DNA from: Aquimarina sp. TRL1
GTDB taxonomy: Bacteria > Bacteroidota > Bacteroidia > Flavobacteriales > Flavobacteriaceae
Assembly (NCBI RefSeq): GCF_013365535.1
Contig: NZ_CP053590.1
Location: 2,346,501-2,410,500, forward strand
DNA length: 64,000 bases
Direction of reading: 5' to 3'
The notes beneath the pieces were generated by a model that was given only the letters and a program-made list of their open reading frames with translations, ran no database searches and was not told the DNA's origin. Both the position numbers and the translations under genes were made by a program. Shown here in pieces: positions 1-9,696 of the stretch (its first letter is position 1; every line of letters starts with the position of its first letter).

Positions 1-2
1 TA

Positions 3-3000
3 TTACAAGAAGGGGTAGATTACACAGTAAATTATCAGTTGGGAAGAGTAACGATTCTGGATGAAGGATTAAAGGCTTCTAATACCCCTATAGAAGTTTC
101 TACAGAAAATAATGCTGTGTTCGGGCAGCAAACCAAAAGATATACAGGATTAAATATAGAACATAAATTCAGTGATGATTTTATTATCGGGGGAACTTAT
201 CTTAATCTAAGAGAACGACCGGTAACCCAAAAATCAAGCTATAATTATGAGCCGATTAATAATACAATACTAGGATTTAACCTTAGCTATGCTACAGAAG
301 TTCCGTTTTTGACAAGAATGGTTAATAAGTTGCCTAATATTGATACGGATGTTCCTTCTAATGTGTCAGTGAGAACTGAAGTAGCTAAGTTATTTGCAGG
401 TGCTCCTAAAGGAGCAGATTTTGATGGAAAAGTTACTACTTATATTGATGATTTTGAAGGAGCGCAAACAGCTATTGATGTAAGTTCTCCGTTGTCATGG
501 GAACTATCGAGTACTCCCGTAGGATTTGGAGATACTCAGGGAATTGAAGCAGGATATCGAAGAGCAAAATTATCATGGTATTCTATTGATCCTATTTTTT
601 ATAGTAGTGGAAGACCAAGTGGAATTTCTGTAGACGATTTATCGCAAAACGCGACCAGAAGAGTGTATAATGATGAGATTTTTCCGGAAACAGATATTGT
701 ATCAGGACAATCATTGGCTCTGTTTACATTAGACCTTAATTATGATCCGTTGACAAGAGGAGCGTATAATTTTAATCCAGAAGTATCTGCATCAGGGAGT
801 GGATTTACCAGCCCACAAGATAATTTCGGTGGGATTATGAGACCATTAACCTCCACGAATTTTGAACAATCTAATGTAGAGTTTATTGAGTTTTGGTTGA
901 TGGATCCATTTGCATATGATGATGTAGATAATCCGGGAGGAACGATAGTGTTTAACTTAGGGAATATCAGTGAAGATGTCCTTAAGGATGGGAAAAAGCA
1001 ATACGAAAATGGATTGCCTAAGATTGCAGATCCTAATTTTACGCCATCGACAGGGACTATCGGACAGGTTCCTGTAAAACAATCACTGATTTACGCATTT
1101 GATTCAGAAGGACAGGAACGAGTGGTTCAGGATGCTGGATTTGATGGATTAAACGATGCGCAGGAAGCTATTGCATTTCCAGGATTTGGAACAGAGGATC
1201 CGTCTGCGGATAATTATGAGTATTATCTTCAGGGAACCGGAGGGATTTTAGAACGATATAAGAAATATAATGGTACTCAGGGGAATTCCCCAACAGATGT
1301 ATCAAATGATGATAGAGGGAATACCACATATCCAACGGTAGAGGATATCAACAGAGATAATACGATGAATACCATTGATAGTTATTACGTCTATGAAGTT
1401 CCTGTTTTCAAAGGGATGGATGTAGGGAACGATAGTGGTACCGGGTATATATCAGATGTACAGGAAATAGAAACAGAAGCGTTGAACGGAGGAGTGTTAA
1501 GAACCCGATGGGTACGATTTAAGATTCCTATTTATGAGCCAACTGATGCTCATAATATAAGTGATTTTCGTTCAATTCGATTTATGAGAATGTTTCTGAC
1601 CAATTTTACTCAGCCAACGTTATTGCGTTTCGGAACATTAGATTTGGTTAGAGGAGATTATAGACGTTATGTCTTAGAAGGAAACTTTACCAATAACCCT
1701 ACAGAAGGGATTAATATGTTTGGGCAGTCAGAAGTAGTTGTAACTTCCGTGAGTGAGGAGTTGACCCCTACATATGTAAGCCCTCCGGGAGTGGTTAGAG
1801 AAGAGTTGATCAACAATAACTCCACTATTAGAGAAGATGAGCAAGCATTGGCTTTAACAGTTAATAACTTGCGTCCGGAAGATGCGAGAGCAGTATATAA
1901 AAACTTTAATGTAGATATGCGTCAGTATGAGAATCTGGAGTTGTTTTTACATGCAGAAAGTCTTCCGAATCAAACATTGAATGATGGAGAGTTTGCTGCA
2001 TTCGTAAGAATGGGGAATGATTTTACTGATAACTTTTATCAGGTAGAAATACCATTAGAAGTTACAGCGACAGGGGATAGAAGTCAGACAGGGGTTTGGC
2101 CGGATGCCAACCGCTTGGAACTTCCATTATCGATTCTTCAAGAAATAAAAGCTCGTGTTTTTGGTTCAGGAGGTCAGTTTGATGTGACACAACTGAATGA
2201 GTTTACAGAAGGAGGTTATAGAGTTGGGATTAAAGGAAACCCTAGTCTTGGTAATATCAGAGTATTGATGTTAGGGATAAAGAATAAAAGTAATTCTGCA
2301 CAATCAGGAACCGTTTGGTTTAATGAAATGCGATTAAGTGACCTGAAAAATGGAGGAGGGATGGCAGTGGTCGGGAATGTCGATGCAAATTTGGCAGATT
2401 TTGCTACAGTGAGTGCTTCTGGTAGAATTAGTACTATTGGATTCGGAGGAATAGAGCAAGGGCCTAATGAACGAAGTAGGGAAGACCTAAAGCAATACGA
2501 TATGACTACTAATGTGAATTTGGGTCAGTTACTGCCTAAAAAATGGGGAATTCAAATACCATTTAACTATAGTAGAGGAGAAGAATTGATAACGCCTCAA
2601 TACGATCCTTTCTTCGAAGATATTGAATTGCAGACCACATTGGATAATGCGGTAAACGAAACAGAAAGAAAAGCTATAGAACAACGATCTACTGATTATA
2701 CAAAACGAGAGAGTTTTAATGTGATCGGATTGCGAAAAGAAAGAACCGGAGATTCTAGACCACAGCCTTATGATGTAGAAAACTTCTCTTTTTCTACTTC
2801 GTATAATGTTAAAAAACATAGAGATTATGAGATTAAGAGTTCACTGGATCAAAACGTGAGAGTTGGAGCTACTTATGACTTTAGTTTTCAACCAGTAGAA
2901 GTGGAACCATTTAAGAAAATGAAGCTGTTAAAGAAAAGTAAGTATTTTGATCTGGTAAAAGATTTTAATGTAAACTTGCTTCCTACTAGTGTTTCTGTAA

Positions 3001-4964
3001 ATACGGATATTAACAGACAATACAATGAGCAGATATTTAGAGATGTTACACTAACTGAGGGGAGTATTGATGTAGAGCCTTTATATCAGCGAAATTTCTT
3101 GTTTAACTGGGGATATGGAATAAATTATAATTTGACAAAATCGTTGAATTTTAACTATACGTCGGCTAGTAATAGAATTGTTAGAAACTATATTGATGAA
3201 AACAATGTGGTGGATAATACCATAGGAGTGTGGGATGAATTTTTTGATATAGGGGATGCGAACACCTTAAATCAAAAGTTACAGGTCAACTATGAACTTC
3301 CTTTCTCTAAGATTCCTGTACTTAAGTTTATTAGAACGACGTATTCCTATACTTCGGATTTTCAATGGACAAAAGGAAGTGAAGTGTTTAGTACATTAGA
3401 AAATATTCCAGACTTGGGGAATACCGTTCAAAACTCAGGAGTACATAGTATTAATGGATCCTTGGATATGAATACGTTGTATAAATATGTGGGATTGACC
3501 AAGAGAAGAACCAGTAAGAAGCGGAAGTCTAAAAAGAAATCAAAAGCAGTTGCCGGAACACCTCCCGGGACTAAAAACTCGAGAACGAAAAAGAAACCAG
3601 GAGGGAGAAAACTAAAAGCCGGAGATAAAGCTTATAATACTTTGGTAGGGTTGCTTACGATGGTCAAGAAAGTAAATGTGAGTTATCAGGAGGATGGAGG
3701 AACTATGTTGCCAGGGTATCTGAGGGATCCGGGATTTGTCGGGACACTTAAACCAACCGCTGGTTTTACATTCGGATTCCAGGAAGATGTTAGACAGTTA
3801 GCGGCAAGAAAAGGATGGTTAACGATATTTGACAACTTTAATCAGCAATATACAGAGAAACAGGGTAAACAACTTAATGTACAGGCATCTTTGGGGCTTA
3901 TCAAAGGGTTGAAAATTGATATTTCTGCCAATAGAAATTATCTGGAAACCTATACAGAAAACTATAGAGTAGATGAAGATGATTTAGATTATAATTCGTT
4001 AACACCAAATACTTTTGGGAATTATTCTACTTCTGCTTTATTGATTAAAACTGCTTTTAAGAAAAGTGATGCCTTGTCTTCTGAGACTTTTGATAAGTTT
4101 AGAGAGAATCGATTGGTCGTAGCAAGAAGACTGGCTAGGGATAGAGGTTTGGATCCTTCTAATGTAGACGATGATGGATTTCCTGTAGGGTACGGTAAAA
4201 ATAATCAAGCGGTATTGTTGCCTGCCTTTTTAGCAGCTTATACCGGTACGAGTGCAGAATCAATTCAGAAAGGAGCATTTAGAGATGTGCCTATGCCGAA
4301 CTGGGATTTGAAATATACAGGTTTAATGAAGTTAAAATGGTTTAGAAAGCGTTTCAAAAGATTTTCTGTAGCCCATGGATATAGAGCTAATTACACCATT
4401 AATCAATTCCAGACGAATTTGGATTTTAATGAAGAATTGGATCAGGCAGGAAACTTTAAAAACCCAATATTATATGCGAATGTGAATTTGACAGAGCAAT
4501 TTAGTCCATTGGTGAAGTTTGATTTTGAAACCAAAAGCTATGTGAAACTTTTATTGGAATGGAAAAAAGATAGAGCATTGTCGCTTAACTTTGATAATAA
4601 TCTATTGACAGATATCCAGGGGAATGAATATATCATAGGGTTAGGATATCGTCTAAAAGATATTTCGTTTGTAACCAGAATTAGTGGTAAGAAACAAGTG
4701 ATAAAAAGTGATTTGAATTTTAGAGCGGATCTGTCTTTACGTCAAAATGAAACAGTGATCAGGTATTTGGATTTACAAGATACGCAGGTAACTGAAGGAC
4801 AAGATATATACGGGATCAAGTTTACAGCAGATTATGCACTAAGTAAGAATTTGACAGCTTTGTTCTTCTACGATCATACGTTTTCTACATATTCAGTGTC
4901 AACCGCTTTCCCACAAACAACAATTCGTGGAGGTTTCACTTTGCGATATAACTTCGGGAATTAA
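3..4964 (+). CDS. sprA: SprA, gliding/T9SS outer-membrane translocon protein (5'-truncated)
   Basis: The reading frame is already open at base 3 (LQEGVDYTVNYQLGR), so the gene enters from beyond the left edge and its true start is not in the window. About 1650 C-terminal residues are present; SprA of Flavobacterium johnsoniae is roughly 2400 residues. SprA (Sov in Porphyromonas) is the very large outer-membrane barrel that forms the type IX secretion translocon. Visible signs are long alternating beta-strand segments, the SprA-type VDYTVNYQLGRVTIL block, and a C-terminus ending in aromatic strand residues (LRYNFGN). A Lys/Arg-rich stretch encoded at about 3495-3640 interrupts the barrel region and is probably a loop. 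It lies directly upstream of gcvH. I am confident of the family. Confidence 0.93.
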   Translation, partial: LQEGVDYTVNYQLGRVTILDEGLKASNTPIEVSTENNAVFGQQTKRYTGLNIEHKFSDDFIIGGTYLNLRERPVTQKSSYNYEPINNTILGFNLSYATEVPFLTRMVNKLPNIDTDVPSNVSVRTEVAKLFAGAPKGADFDGKVTTYIDDFEGAQTAIDVSSPLSWELSSTPVGFGDTQGIEAGYRRAKLSWYSIDPIFYSSGRPSGISVDDLSQNATRRVYNDEIFPETDIVSGQSLALFTLDLNYDPLTRGAYNFNPEVSASGSGFTSPQDNFGGIMRPLTSTNFEQSNVEFIEFWLMDPFAYDDVDNPGGTIVFNLGNISEDVLKDGKKQYENGLPKIADPNFTPSTGTIGQVPVKQSLIYAFDSEGQERVVQDAGFDGLNDAQEAIAFPGFGTEDPSADNYEYYLQGTGGILERYKKYNGTQGNSPTDVSNDDRGNTTYPTVEDINRDNTMNTIDSYYVYEVPVFKGMDVGNDSGTGYISDVQEIETEALNGGVLRTRWVRFKIPIYEPTDAHNISDFRSIRFMRMFLTNFTQPTLLRFGTLDLVRGDYRRYVLEGNFTNNPTEGINMFGQSEVVVTSVSEELTPTYVSPPGVVREELINNNSTIREDEQALALTVNNLRPEDARAVYKNFNVDMRQYENLELFLHAESLPNQTLNDGEFAAFVRMGNDFTDNFYQVEIPLEVTATGDRSQTGVWPDANRLELPLSILQEIKARVFGSGGQFDVTQLNEFTEGGYRVGIKGNPSLGNIRVLMLGIKNKSNSAQSGTVWFNEMRLSDLKNGGGMAVVGNVDANLADFATVSASGRISTIGFGGIEQGPNERSREDLKQYDMTTNVNLGQLLPKKWGIQIPFNYSRGEELITPQYDPFFEDIELQTTLDNAVNETERKAIEQRSTDYTKRESFNVIGLRKERTGDSRPQPYDVENFSFSTSYNVKKHRDYEIKSSLDQNVRVGATYDFSFQPVEVEPFKKMKLLKKSKYFDLVKDFNVNLLPTSVSVNTDINRQYNEQIFRDVTLTEGSIDVEPLYQRNFLFNWGYGINYNLTKSLNFNYTSASNRIVRNYIDENNVVDNTIGVWDEFFDIGDANTLNQKLQVNYELPFSKIPVLKFIRTTYSYTSDFQWTKGSEVFSTLENIPDLGNTVQNSGVHSINGSLDMNTLYKYVGLTKRRTSKKRKSKKKSKAVAGTPPGTKNSRTKKKPGGRKLKAGDKAYNTLVGLLTMVKKVNVSYQEDGGTMLPGYLRDPGFVGTLKPTAGFTFGFQEDVRQLAARKGWLTIFDNFNQQYTEKQGKQLNVQASLGLIKGLKIDISANRNYLETYTENYRVDEDDLDYNSLTPNTFGNYSTSALLIKTAFKKSDALSSETFDKFRENRLVVARRLARDRGLDPSNVDDDGFPVGYGKNNQAVLLPAFLAAYTGTSAESIQKGAFRDVPMPNWDLKYTGLMKLKWFRKRFKRFSVAHGYRANYTINQFQTNLDFNEELDQAGNFKNPILYANVNLTEQFSPLVKFDFETKSYVKLLLEWKKDRALSLNFDNNLLTDIQGNEYIIGLGYRLKDISFVTRISGKKQVIKSDLNFRADLSLRQNETVIRYLDLQDTQVTEGQDIYGIKFTADYALSKNLTALFFYDHTFSTYSVSTAFPQTTIRGGFTLRYNFGN

Positions 4965-5105
4965 TGATCAAAATGTAGTCGCAAAATGAGGATAATAATG
5001 CTTTTGTAACAAATTATCGTTTTTTTTTAGTTGCATTTTTAATTAATTAGTAAAATAAATTTATTTTCGTCATCAAAATAATAACAAATTAAAATATTTT
5101 TTCGG

Positions 5106-5486
5106 ATGAATGTTCCTGTAGAATTAAAATACACTAAAGACCACGAGTGGGTTAAAGTAGAAGGCGATATCGCTACTGTTGGGATAACTGATTTTGCACA
5201 AGGAGAATTAGGGGATATAGTATATGTAGAAGTAGAGACTGTCGATGAAACACTTGATAAAGATGAAGTGTTTGGAACGGTAGAAGCTGTGAAAACCGTT
5301 TCGGATTTATTTATCCCGATAACAGGGGAGATAGTGGAGTTTAATGAAGCGTTAGAAGATGAACCGGAAACTGTAAATAACGATCCTTATGGAGAAGGTT
5401 GGATGGTAAAAATAAAAGTAAGCAATGCTTCAGAATTAGACGGGTTATTATCTGCAGATGATTATAAAGCACTTATTGGCGCATAA
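5106..5486 (+). CDS. gcvH: Glycine cleavage system H protein
   Basis: 126 residues, the usual GcvH length. The protein carries the lipoyl arm that shuttles the aminomethyl group between the P, T and L proteins of glycine cleavage. The lipoylation site is visible as [11 protein letters not shown] with K63, and the N-terminus [13 protein letters not shown] is typical. The C-terminal [10 protein letters not shown] block is also characteristic. The start is ATG at 5106, preceded by a 141-base AT-rich gap after sprA. The end overlaps the following VanZ-like gene by 29 bases, which suggests translational coupling. No other gcv gene lies nearby. The sprA-gcvH-vanZ-tonB order is, to my knowledge, common in Flavobacteriaceae. 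Confidence 0.97.
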   Translation: MNVPVELKYTKDHEWVKVEGDIATVGITDFAQGELGDIVYVEVETVDETLDKDEVFGTVEAVKTVSDLFIPITGEIVEFNEALEDEPETVNNDPYGEGWMVKIKVSNASELDGLLSADDYKALIGA

Positions 5487-5865
5487 ATATATAATTGCGC
5501 TGGTGTTTTTATATACTAGCGCAATTACTTGGCTTTCTCTGGCTAAGTTTATCCTTCCTGAGCCAATAAGAGTTGAAGGAAGTGATAAACTAGGGCATTT
5601 TTTAGCCTATTTTTTATTCGGTTGCATTTGGTTTTCTCTTTTCTTTTTTTCAGAAAAGTTGTCTAAAACTTTTACATATAGTGTAACCATCGCTTCAGTG
5701 ATTGGAATAGCGTATGGAGCTCTTATGGAAATTCTTCAGGGAGTATTAACTGATTATCGCTCTCCAGACTGGTATGATATTGCAGCAAACACCACTGGCA
5801 TTATTCTTGCTGCCTTATTCTTGAATTTAATCAAAAAAAAACTAACTAAATTGAGAACTGAATAG
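5458..5865 (+). CDS. VanZ-like integral membrane protein
   Basis: 135 residues with about four hydrophobic segments. The VanZ-family signature is visible: [13 protein letters not shown] near residue 42, then a [10 protein letters not shown] segment and [14 protein letters not shown] near the C-terminus, with acidic and Asn residues at the expected places. The family is named after VanZ of teicoplanin resistance, but the role of such proteins in Bacteroidetes is not established. The start ATG lies 29 bases inside the end of gcvH in another frame, so the two are probably cotranscribed. No resistance function should be inferred from the name. Confidence 0.85.
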   Translation: MIIKHLLAHKYIIALVFLYTSAITWLSLAKFILPEPIRVEGSDKLGHFLAYFLFGCIWFSLFFFSEKLSKTFTYSVTIASVIGIAYGALMEILQGVLTDYRSPDWYDIAANTTGIILAALFLNLIKKKLTKLRTE

Positions 5866-6016
5866 CTGTTTAAAGATCTTTAATTCAGTTGTTTGGTTGT
5901 TGTTGTGTAATCAGGAAAACGTTAAAAAAATTAATTTTTGTTTTACATTTTCATGTTTAATTGGAAATTACAAAAGAAATTAGCTATTTTAGCAGTCCTT
6001 ATAATAATAATGTAAT

Positions 6017-6742
6017 ATGGAACCAAAGAAAAACCCTAAAGCAGACTTAAGTAAGAAAAGTGTCTTCTTCTTACAATTAGGTCTTATTTTAGTTCTTTTA
6101 CTTACTTGGAGAGGTATAGAATGGAAATCTTATAAAGATGATAATATCGATATTGGTCAGGTTAACCTTGATGAATTAGAGGAAGAGGATGTTCCAATTA
6201 CTCAAAACCTTAATACGCCTCCACCTCCACCACCTCCACCACCAGCTCCGGAGATTATCGACGTAGTTGAAGATGAAGAAGAAGTAGAAGAGACAATTAT
6301 CGAATCTACAGAGACTAATCAGGAAGAAGAGATTGTCGAAGTAGAAGAGGTAGAAGATGTTGAAGAAGAAGAAGAGATTGCTGATGTACCTTTTGCTGTA
6401 ATTGAAAATGTACCAGTTTTTCCAGGATGTGAAAAAGCAGGTGGAAATGCAGCAAAGAAACAATGTATGAGTGATAAGGTTAAGAAATTTATTAACCGTA
6501 AGTTTAATACAGAATTAGGAAGTGAACTTGGACTTAGTGGAATCAATAGAATTTTTGTTCGATTTAAAATTGACAAAAAAGGAAATATTGTAGGAGTTCA
6601 GGCAAGGGGACCACACCCAAAACTAGAAAAAGAGGCACAACGTGTCGTGAAGCTACTTCCTAAAATGACTCCAGGAAAACAAAGAGGAAAAGCAGTTGGG
6701 GTATTGTACTCTCTGCCAATTGTATTCCAGGTGCAAGACTAA
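6017..6742 (+). CDS. TonB-family energy transducer (first of two)
   Basis: 241 residues. There is a short cytoplasmic N-terminus, one membrane anchor at about residues 16-34, a poly-Pro run (nine Pro) at about residues 68-76, and a very acidic linker at about 82-122. The C-terminal domain from about 150 has the TonB fold pattern (INRIFVRFKIDKKGNIVGVQ, then RVVKLLPKMTPGKQRGKAVGV). TonB proteins transmit the ExbBD proton-motive force to outer-membrane receptors. Two Cys (CEKAGG, KKQCMSD) precede the C-terminal domain and recur in the next gene. A strong terminator follows. No exbBD genes are adjacent. Confidence 0.9.
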   Translation: MEPKKNPKADLSKKSVFFLQLGLILVLLLTWRGIEWKSYKDDNIDIGQVNLDELEEEDVPITQNLNTPPPPPPPPPAPEIIDVVEDEEEVEETIIESTETNQEEEIVEVEEVEDVEEEEEIADVPFAVIENVPVFPGCEKAGGNAAKKQCMSDKVKKFINRKFNTELGSELGLSGINRIFVRFKIDKKGNIVGVQARGPHPKLEKEAQRVVKLLPKMTPGKQRGKAVGVLYSLPIVFQVQD

Positions 6743-6765
6743 GAAGATTAATATTTAATATATAG

Positions 6766-6796
6766 AAAAGCCTTCCTTATTTGGGAAGGCTTTTTT
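6766..6796 (+). terminator. Intrinsic terminator after first tonB-like gene
   Basis: Stem AAAAGCCTTCC pairs with GGAAGGCTTTT across a 7-base loop and runs into six T. It separates the two tonB-like genes into distinct transcripts. Confidence 0.85.
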
Positions 6797-6820
6797 GTTA
6801 CGGTAATTTTTTAAATATAT

Positions 6821-6852
6821 AGGGTTCTGAATCAGGATAGATGCAGAACCCT
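6821..6852. other. Hairpin upstream of second tonB-like gene
   Basis: Perfect 9-bp inverted repeat AGGGTTCTG / CAGAACCCT with a 14-base loop, 51 bases ahead of the ATG at 6904. It sits after the terminator of the preceding gene. It could be a 5' leader structure or a second weak terminator (the right arm is followed by TTT). Its position argues against the longer frame starting at 6841, which would begin inside the hairpin. Confidence 0.4.
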
Positions 6853-6903
6853 TTTGGTATGCTTGTTGATTTAATTTTAGTTGTAACGTTAAAATTAAAT
6901 ATT

Positions 6904-7638
6904 ATGAGTAACAAGCACGATGCTAATGTACGAAAAAGTACATTTCTGAATTTTCAAATTGGGCTTATAGCAAGTCTTTTATTTGTGTATGTAATGTTTG
7001 AGGTTTATACAGCTAAACCTGTGATAAAAGAGCGAGTTGACTATGGGGATCTTTACGAAGAAACGGTGTTTACTATGGGAGATATCATTGTAGAGAAAGT
7101 TCCTGTAAAGAAAGTAGAAGTCAGGTCAAAACCGCAGAAAGTGGTAGATGTGTCTAAGGCTAAAGTAATAGATGATGATACCGCTAAAGAAATTGAGGAG
7201 TATGTAAATAAAGCTCCTGTAGAAGAAGAAGTGAAACCTGGGGATATTGTCGAAATACCAGAAGAGCCCGTAATTGAGAAAGTTCCGTTTTCAGCTGTTG
7301 AATTTGCCCCAGTGTATCCCGGGTGTGAAATACTCGTTACCAATGAAGAAAGAGCTGCTTGTTTTTCTGAAAAAATCAGTAAACTGGTGTCTAGAAAGTT
7401 TAATGGAGATTTGGGAGAGAAGTATGGATTGTCTGGAATTCAGAAAATTTATGTGCAATTTGAGGTAGGAGCCGATGGAGAAATTCGCAATATAAAAGCG
7501 AGAGCGCCTCATAAAGCCTTGGCTGAAGAAGCAAAAAGAGTGGCTGGGCTATTGCCTAAGATGAAACCAGGAATGCAGCGAGATATTCCTGTTAAGGTGG
7601 TGTACAATCTTCCGATTACCTTTAGAGTTCAGGATTGA
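6904..7638 (+). CDS. TonB-family energy transducer (second of two)
   Basis: 244 residues from ATG 6904. An in-frame ATG at 6841 is unlikely because it adds a non-homologous tail and starts within a hairpin, while MSNKHDANVRKSTFLNFQIGL aligns with the N-terminus of the preceding protein. There is one membrane anchor at about residues 17-35, a Lys/Glu/Val-rich linker, and a C-terminal TonB-like domain (SGIQKIYVQFEVGADGEI, RVAGLLPKMKPGMQRD). The last 100 residues are clearly paralogous to the upstream gene, including the paired Cys. Unlike its neighbour it lacks a poly-Pro run. It ends at a bidirectional terminator shared with the convergent hydrolase gene. Confidence 0.85.
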   Translation: MSNKHDANVRKSTFLNFQIGLIASLLFVYVMFEVYTAKPVIKERVDYGDLYEETVFTMGDIIVEKVPVKKVEVRSKPQKVVDVSKAKVIDDDTAKEIEEYVNKAPVEEEVKPGDIVEIPEEPVIEKVPFSAVEFAPVYPGCEILVTNEERAACFSEKISKLVSRKFNGDLGEKYGLSGIQKIYVQFEVGADGEIRNIKARAPHKALAEEAKRVAGLLPKMKPGMQRDIPVKVVYNLPITFRVQD

Positions 7639-7659
7639 GACACTGTTGAAAAAAAGAAG

Positions 7660-7686
7660 AAAGAGCCTCGTTTGTGAGGCTCTTTT
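7660..7686. terminator. Bidirectional terminator between convergent genes
   Basis: Stem AAGAGCCTC / GAGGCTCTT with a 6-base loop, A-rich on the left and T-rich on the right, located between two tail-to-tail genes. Confidence 0.85.
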
Positions 7687-7687
7687 G

Positions 7688-8566
7688 TTATAATTGCTTT
7701 TGAGTTAAACTACTATAAATGGTTTCTCTGAATTTTTCTGAAGAGATGAAGCCGTTTCCATATCCCAAGATGTCATACTTCTCAGTTAGTATGGAATTAC
7801 TAATGATGTCTTTTTTCGGAACTCCATTTTTTATTTCGTTTTCAATGGAAGAGGTGATTGTTTCTAACATATTTAGGTAGGATTTGAGATCATTTTGAGA
7901 TGCAATTTTTCCATGCCCGGGGATGATATGAGTGTCTTCATTACTAATGAAGATGCCTTTTTGAACAGCTTCAATGTATCCTTTAATATTTCCCCCTGCC
8001 GTAAGATCTATATAGGGGTATCTGCCGTTAAAAAATGTATCTCCCATATGTAGTACGTTTCCTTGATTAAAATACACTAAGGCGTCTCCGTCAGTATGAG
8101 CATTGTGTACATGAAATACTTGAATGTCTTCATTGTCAAAATACAATTGTAAACCTTCATCAAATGTGATTACAGGAAGAGATGAAGTGGTGGGGCTGTT
8201 TGTTTTCTTTTGATTGTTTTTCATTCTTTTTCGAACATTTGCATGTGCAAAAATAGTGGCGCCCTGTTTGGTCATATTTGCATTTCCTCCGGTATGGTCT
8301 CTGTGGTAGTGTGTATTGATAACCATTGTTACTGTTTGATCACTTATGGTACTGAGCCGGGATAGGATTTTATCTGATAGTCTGGCGAATTGATCGTCTA
8401 TAATAAAAAGACCTTTTTCATTTTTGAAAACACCTATGTTTCCCCCTTGTCCGGTAAGTAGATATATGTTATCAGTTATCGGAGTGATATCAATAGTGAT
8501 TTCTTTTTTTTGAGCCGTGAGTATAGAAGAAAAAATAAAAAGAGGTAAAAGGAATATTGTTTTCAT
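7688..8566 (-). CDS. Secreted metallo-beta-lactamase-fold hydrolase
   Basis: 292 residues when started at the ATG at 8566, which gives a clean signal peptide (MKTIFLLPLFIFSSILTAQ). The upstream in-frame codons add a tail without signal character. The metal-binding motif NTHYHRDHTGG (H86, H88, D90, H91) is followed by further ligands in HNAHTDGDALVYF and HIIPGHGK, the set expected for a two-zinc MBL-fold enzyme. The substrate cannot be told. The closest look is to periplasmic MBL hydrolases of Bacteroidetes rather than proven carbapenemases. It is a single gene on the minus strand, convergent with the tonB-like gene. Confidence 0.85.
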   Translation of the reverse strand: MKTIFLLPLFIFSSILTAQKKEITIDITPITDNIYLLTGQGGNIGVFKNEKGLFIIDDQFARLSDKILSRLSTISDQTVTMVINTHYHRDHTGGNANMTKQGATIFAHANVRKRMKNNQKKTNSPTTSSLPVITFDEGLQLYFDNEDIQVFHVHNAHTDGDALVYFNQGNVLHMGDTFFNGRYPYIDLTAGGNIKGYIEAVQKGIFISNEDTHIIPGHGKIASQNDLKSYLNMLETITSSIENEIKNGVPKKDIISNSILTEKYDILGYGNGFISSEKFRETIYSSLTQKQL

Positions 8567-8723
8567 GAATGTTGTTTTGAAATTGGTCGAAATCAGTGGT
8601 GAATCATTACTGATCACTGTCTTTAGAGGTGAAATTAGAAATGTTATTGTGTCAAAAATTGAAGGTTTCTTGTTTGGTTTTAAGTGCTTTGGTGTTAAAA
8701 GTTGGATTATAAGTAGTTATAAG

Positions 8724-8754
8724 TTGTCTAAAAAGCATTTTAGGTATATCTTTG
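8724..8754 (+). promoter_or_regulatory. Bacteroidetes-type promoter of the oxidase biogenesis cluster
   Basis: TTG at 8724-8726, a 20-base spacer, then TATCTTTG at 8747-8754, an exact match to the TAnnTTTG -7 element. The GTG start of the heme O synthase gene is 30 bases downstream. Confidence 0.65.
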
Positions 8755-8784
8755 CACAACTTTTTAAAAAGATAGTCAGAAAAC

Positions 8785-9696
8785 GTGCAAGATTTGAGTA
8801 TTGATTCCGTAAATATTTCTAAAACATCCATTATTCAGGATTTTAAAGAAATTACTAAAATGCGATTAGCATTAAGTGTTGTTTTTTCTTCTGTCGCTGG
8901 GTATCTTTTGGGAGTAGAAACAATCTCTTGGTCTACATTAGTGCTGTTAGCTATAGGAGGATATTTAATGGTAGGAGCATCGAATGCTTTTAATCAGATA
9001 ATTGAACGCGATTTAGATCAGTTGATGGATCGAACCAAGAATCGTCCGATCCCTTCTGGTAGAATGTCTATCAATACAGCATTTATTATTGCGAGTATCT
9101 TTACGATTTTAGGGCTTACAGTTTTGTATATAATAAATCCTAAGACAGCGATGTTTGGAGCGATCTCCATATTTGTTTATGTGAGTTTGTATACACCGCT
9201 AAAAACCAAAACACCTTTGGCTGTATTTGTAGGGGCAATACCTGGTGCAATTCCCTTTATGTTAGGGTGGGTGGCAGCTACAAATGATTTTGGGATTGAG
9301 CCGGGGACGCTGTTTATGATTCAGTTTTTTTGGCAGTTTCCACATTTTTGGGCTATAGGTTGGTTTTTATTTGACGATTATAAAAAGGGAGGTTTTTTTA
9401 TGCTTCCTACCGGAAAGAGAAATAAGGCAACGGCTACTCAGGTAGTGATGTATACTGTGTGGACCATAGCTACATCTTTGATTCCGGTATTTGGAGTAAC
9501 AGGAAGTCTGTATATAACACCTGTTTCAGGAATTCTGGTGTTTTTATCAGGGTTATTCTTGTTGAAATACGCAATACGATTATATAAAAATAAAGATACA
9601 AAAAGTGCTAGGCAGCTGATGCTGGTTAGTGTTTCTTATATAACATTACTACAGATAATCTACGTAGCAGATAAATATATTCGAATATGGATTTAA
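8785..9696 (+). CDS. ctaB: Protoheme IX farnesyltransferase (heme O synthase)
   Basis: 303 residues from GTG at 8785. The first downstream ATG would cut into the conserved N-terminal segment, and a good promoter sits just upstream of the GTG. It is a UbiA-family polytopic membrane prenyltransferase that attaches farnesyl to heme b to give heme O for terminal oxidases. The signature NAFNQIIERDLDQLMDRT...RP lies at residues 67-88, with the second Asp-rich loop (FDDYKKGGFFML) following the fourth or fifth membrane segment. About eight or nine hydrophobic segments are visible. The end overlaps the next gene by 10 bases, so the cluster is an operon. Confidence 0.95.
   Translation: MQDLSIDSVNISKTSIIQDFKEITKMRLALSVVFSSVAGYLLGVETISWSTLVLLAIGGYLMVGASNAFNQIIERDLDQLMDRTKNRPIPSGRMSINTAFIIASIFTILGLTVLYIINPKTAMFGAISIFVYVSLYTPLKTKTPLAVFVGAIPGAIPFMLGWVAATNDFGIEPGTLFMIQFFWQFPHFWAIGWFLFDDYKKGGFFMLPTGKRNKATATQVVMYTVWTIATSLIPVFGVTGSLYITPVSGILVFLSGLFLLKYAIRLYKNKDTKSARQLMLVSVSYITLLQIIYVADKYIRIWI

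Noticed and set aside
5458..5865. Glycopeptide resistance from a VanZ-like protein
   Set aside because: VanZ-like proteins are widespread in organisms without van clusters, and no other van gene is present.
6841..6903. Upstream ATG for the second TonB-like protein
   Set aside because: It starts inside a hairpin and the added residues have no counterpart in the paralogue.
7688..8566. Beta-lactam resistance gene
   Set aside because: The MBL fold is shared by many hydrolases and there is no sequence evidence here for lactamase specificity.
8517..8804. Plus-strand frame of 95 codons overlapping the hydrolase start and the ctaB promoter
   Set aside because: It runs antisense through a signal peptide and across a good promoter, and its sequence has no protein-like features.
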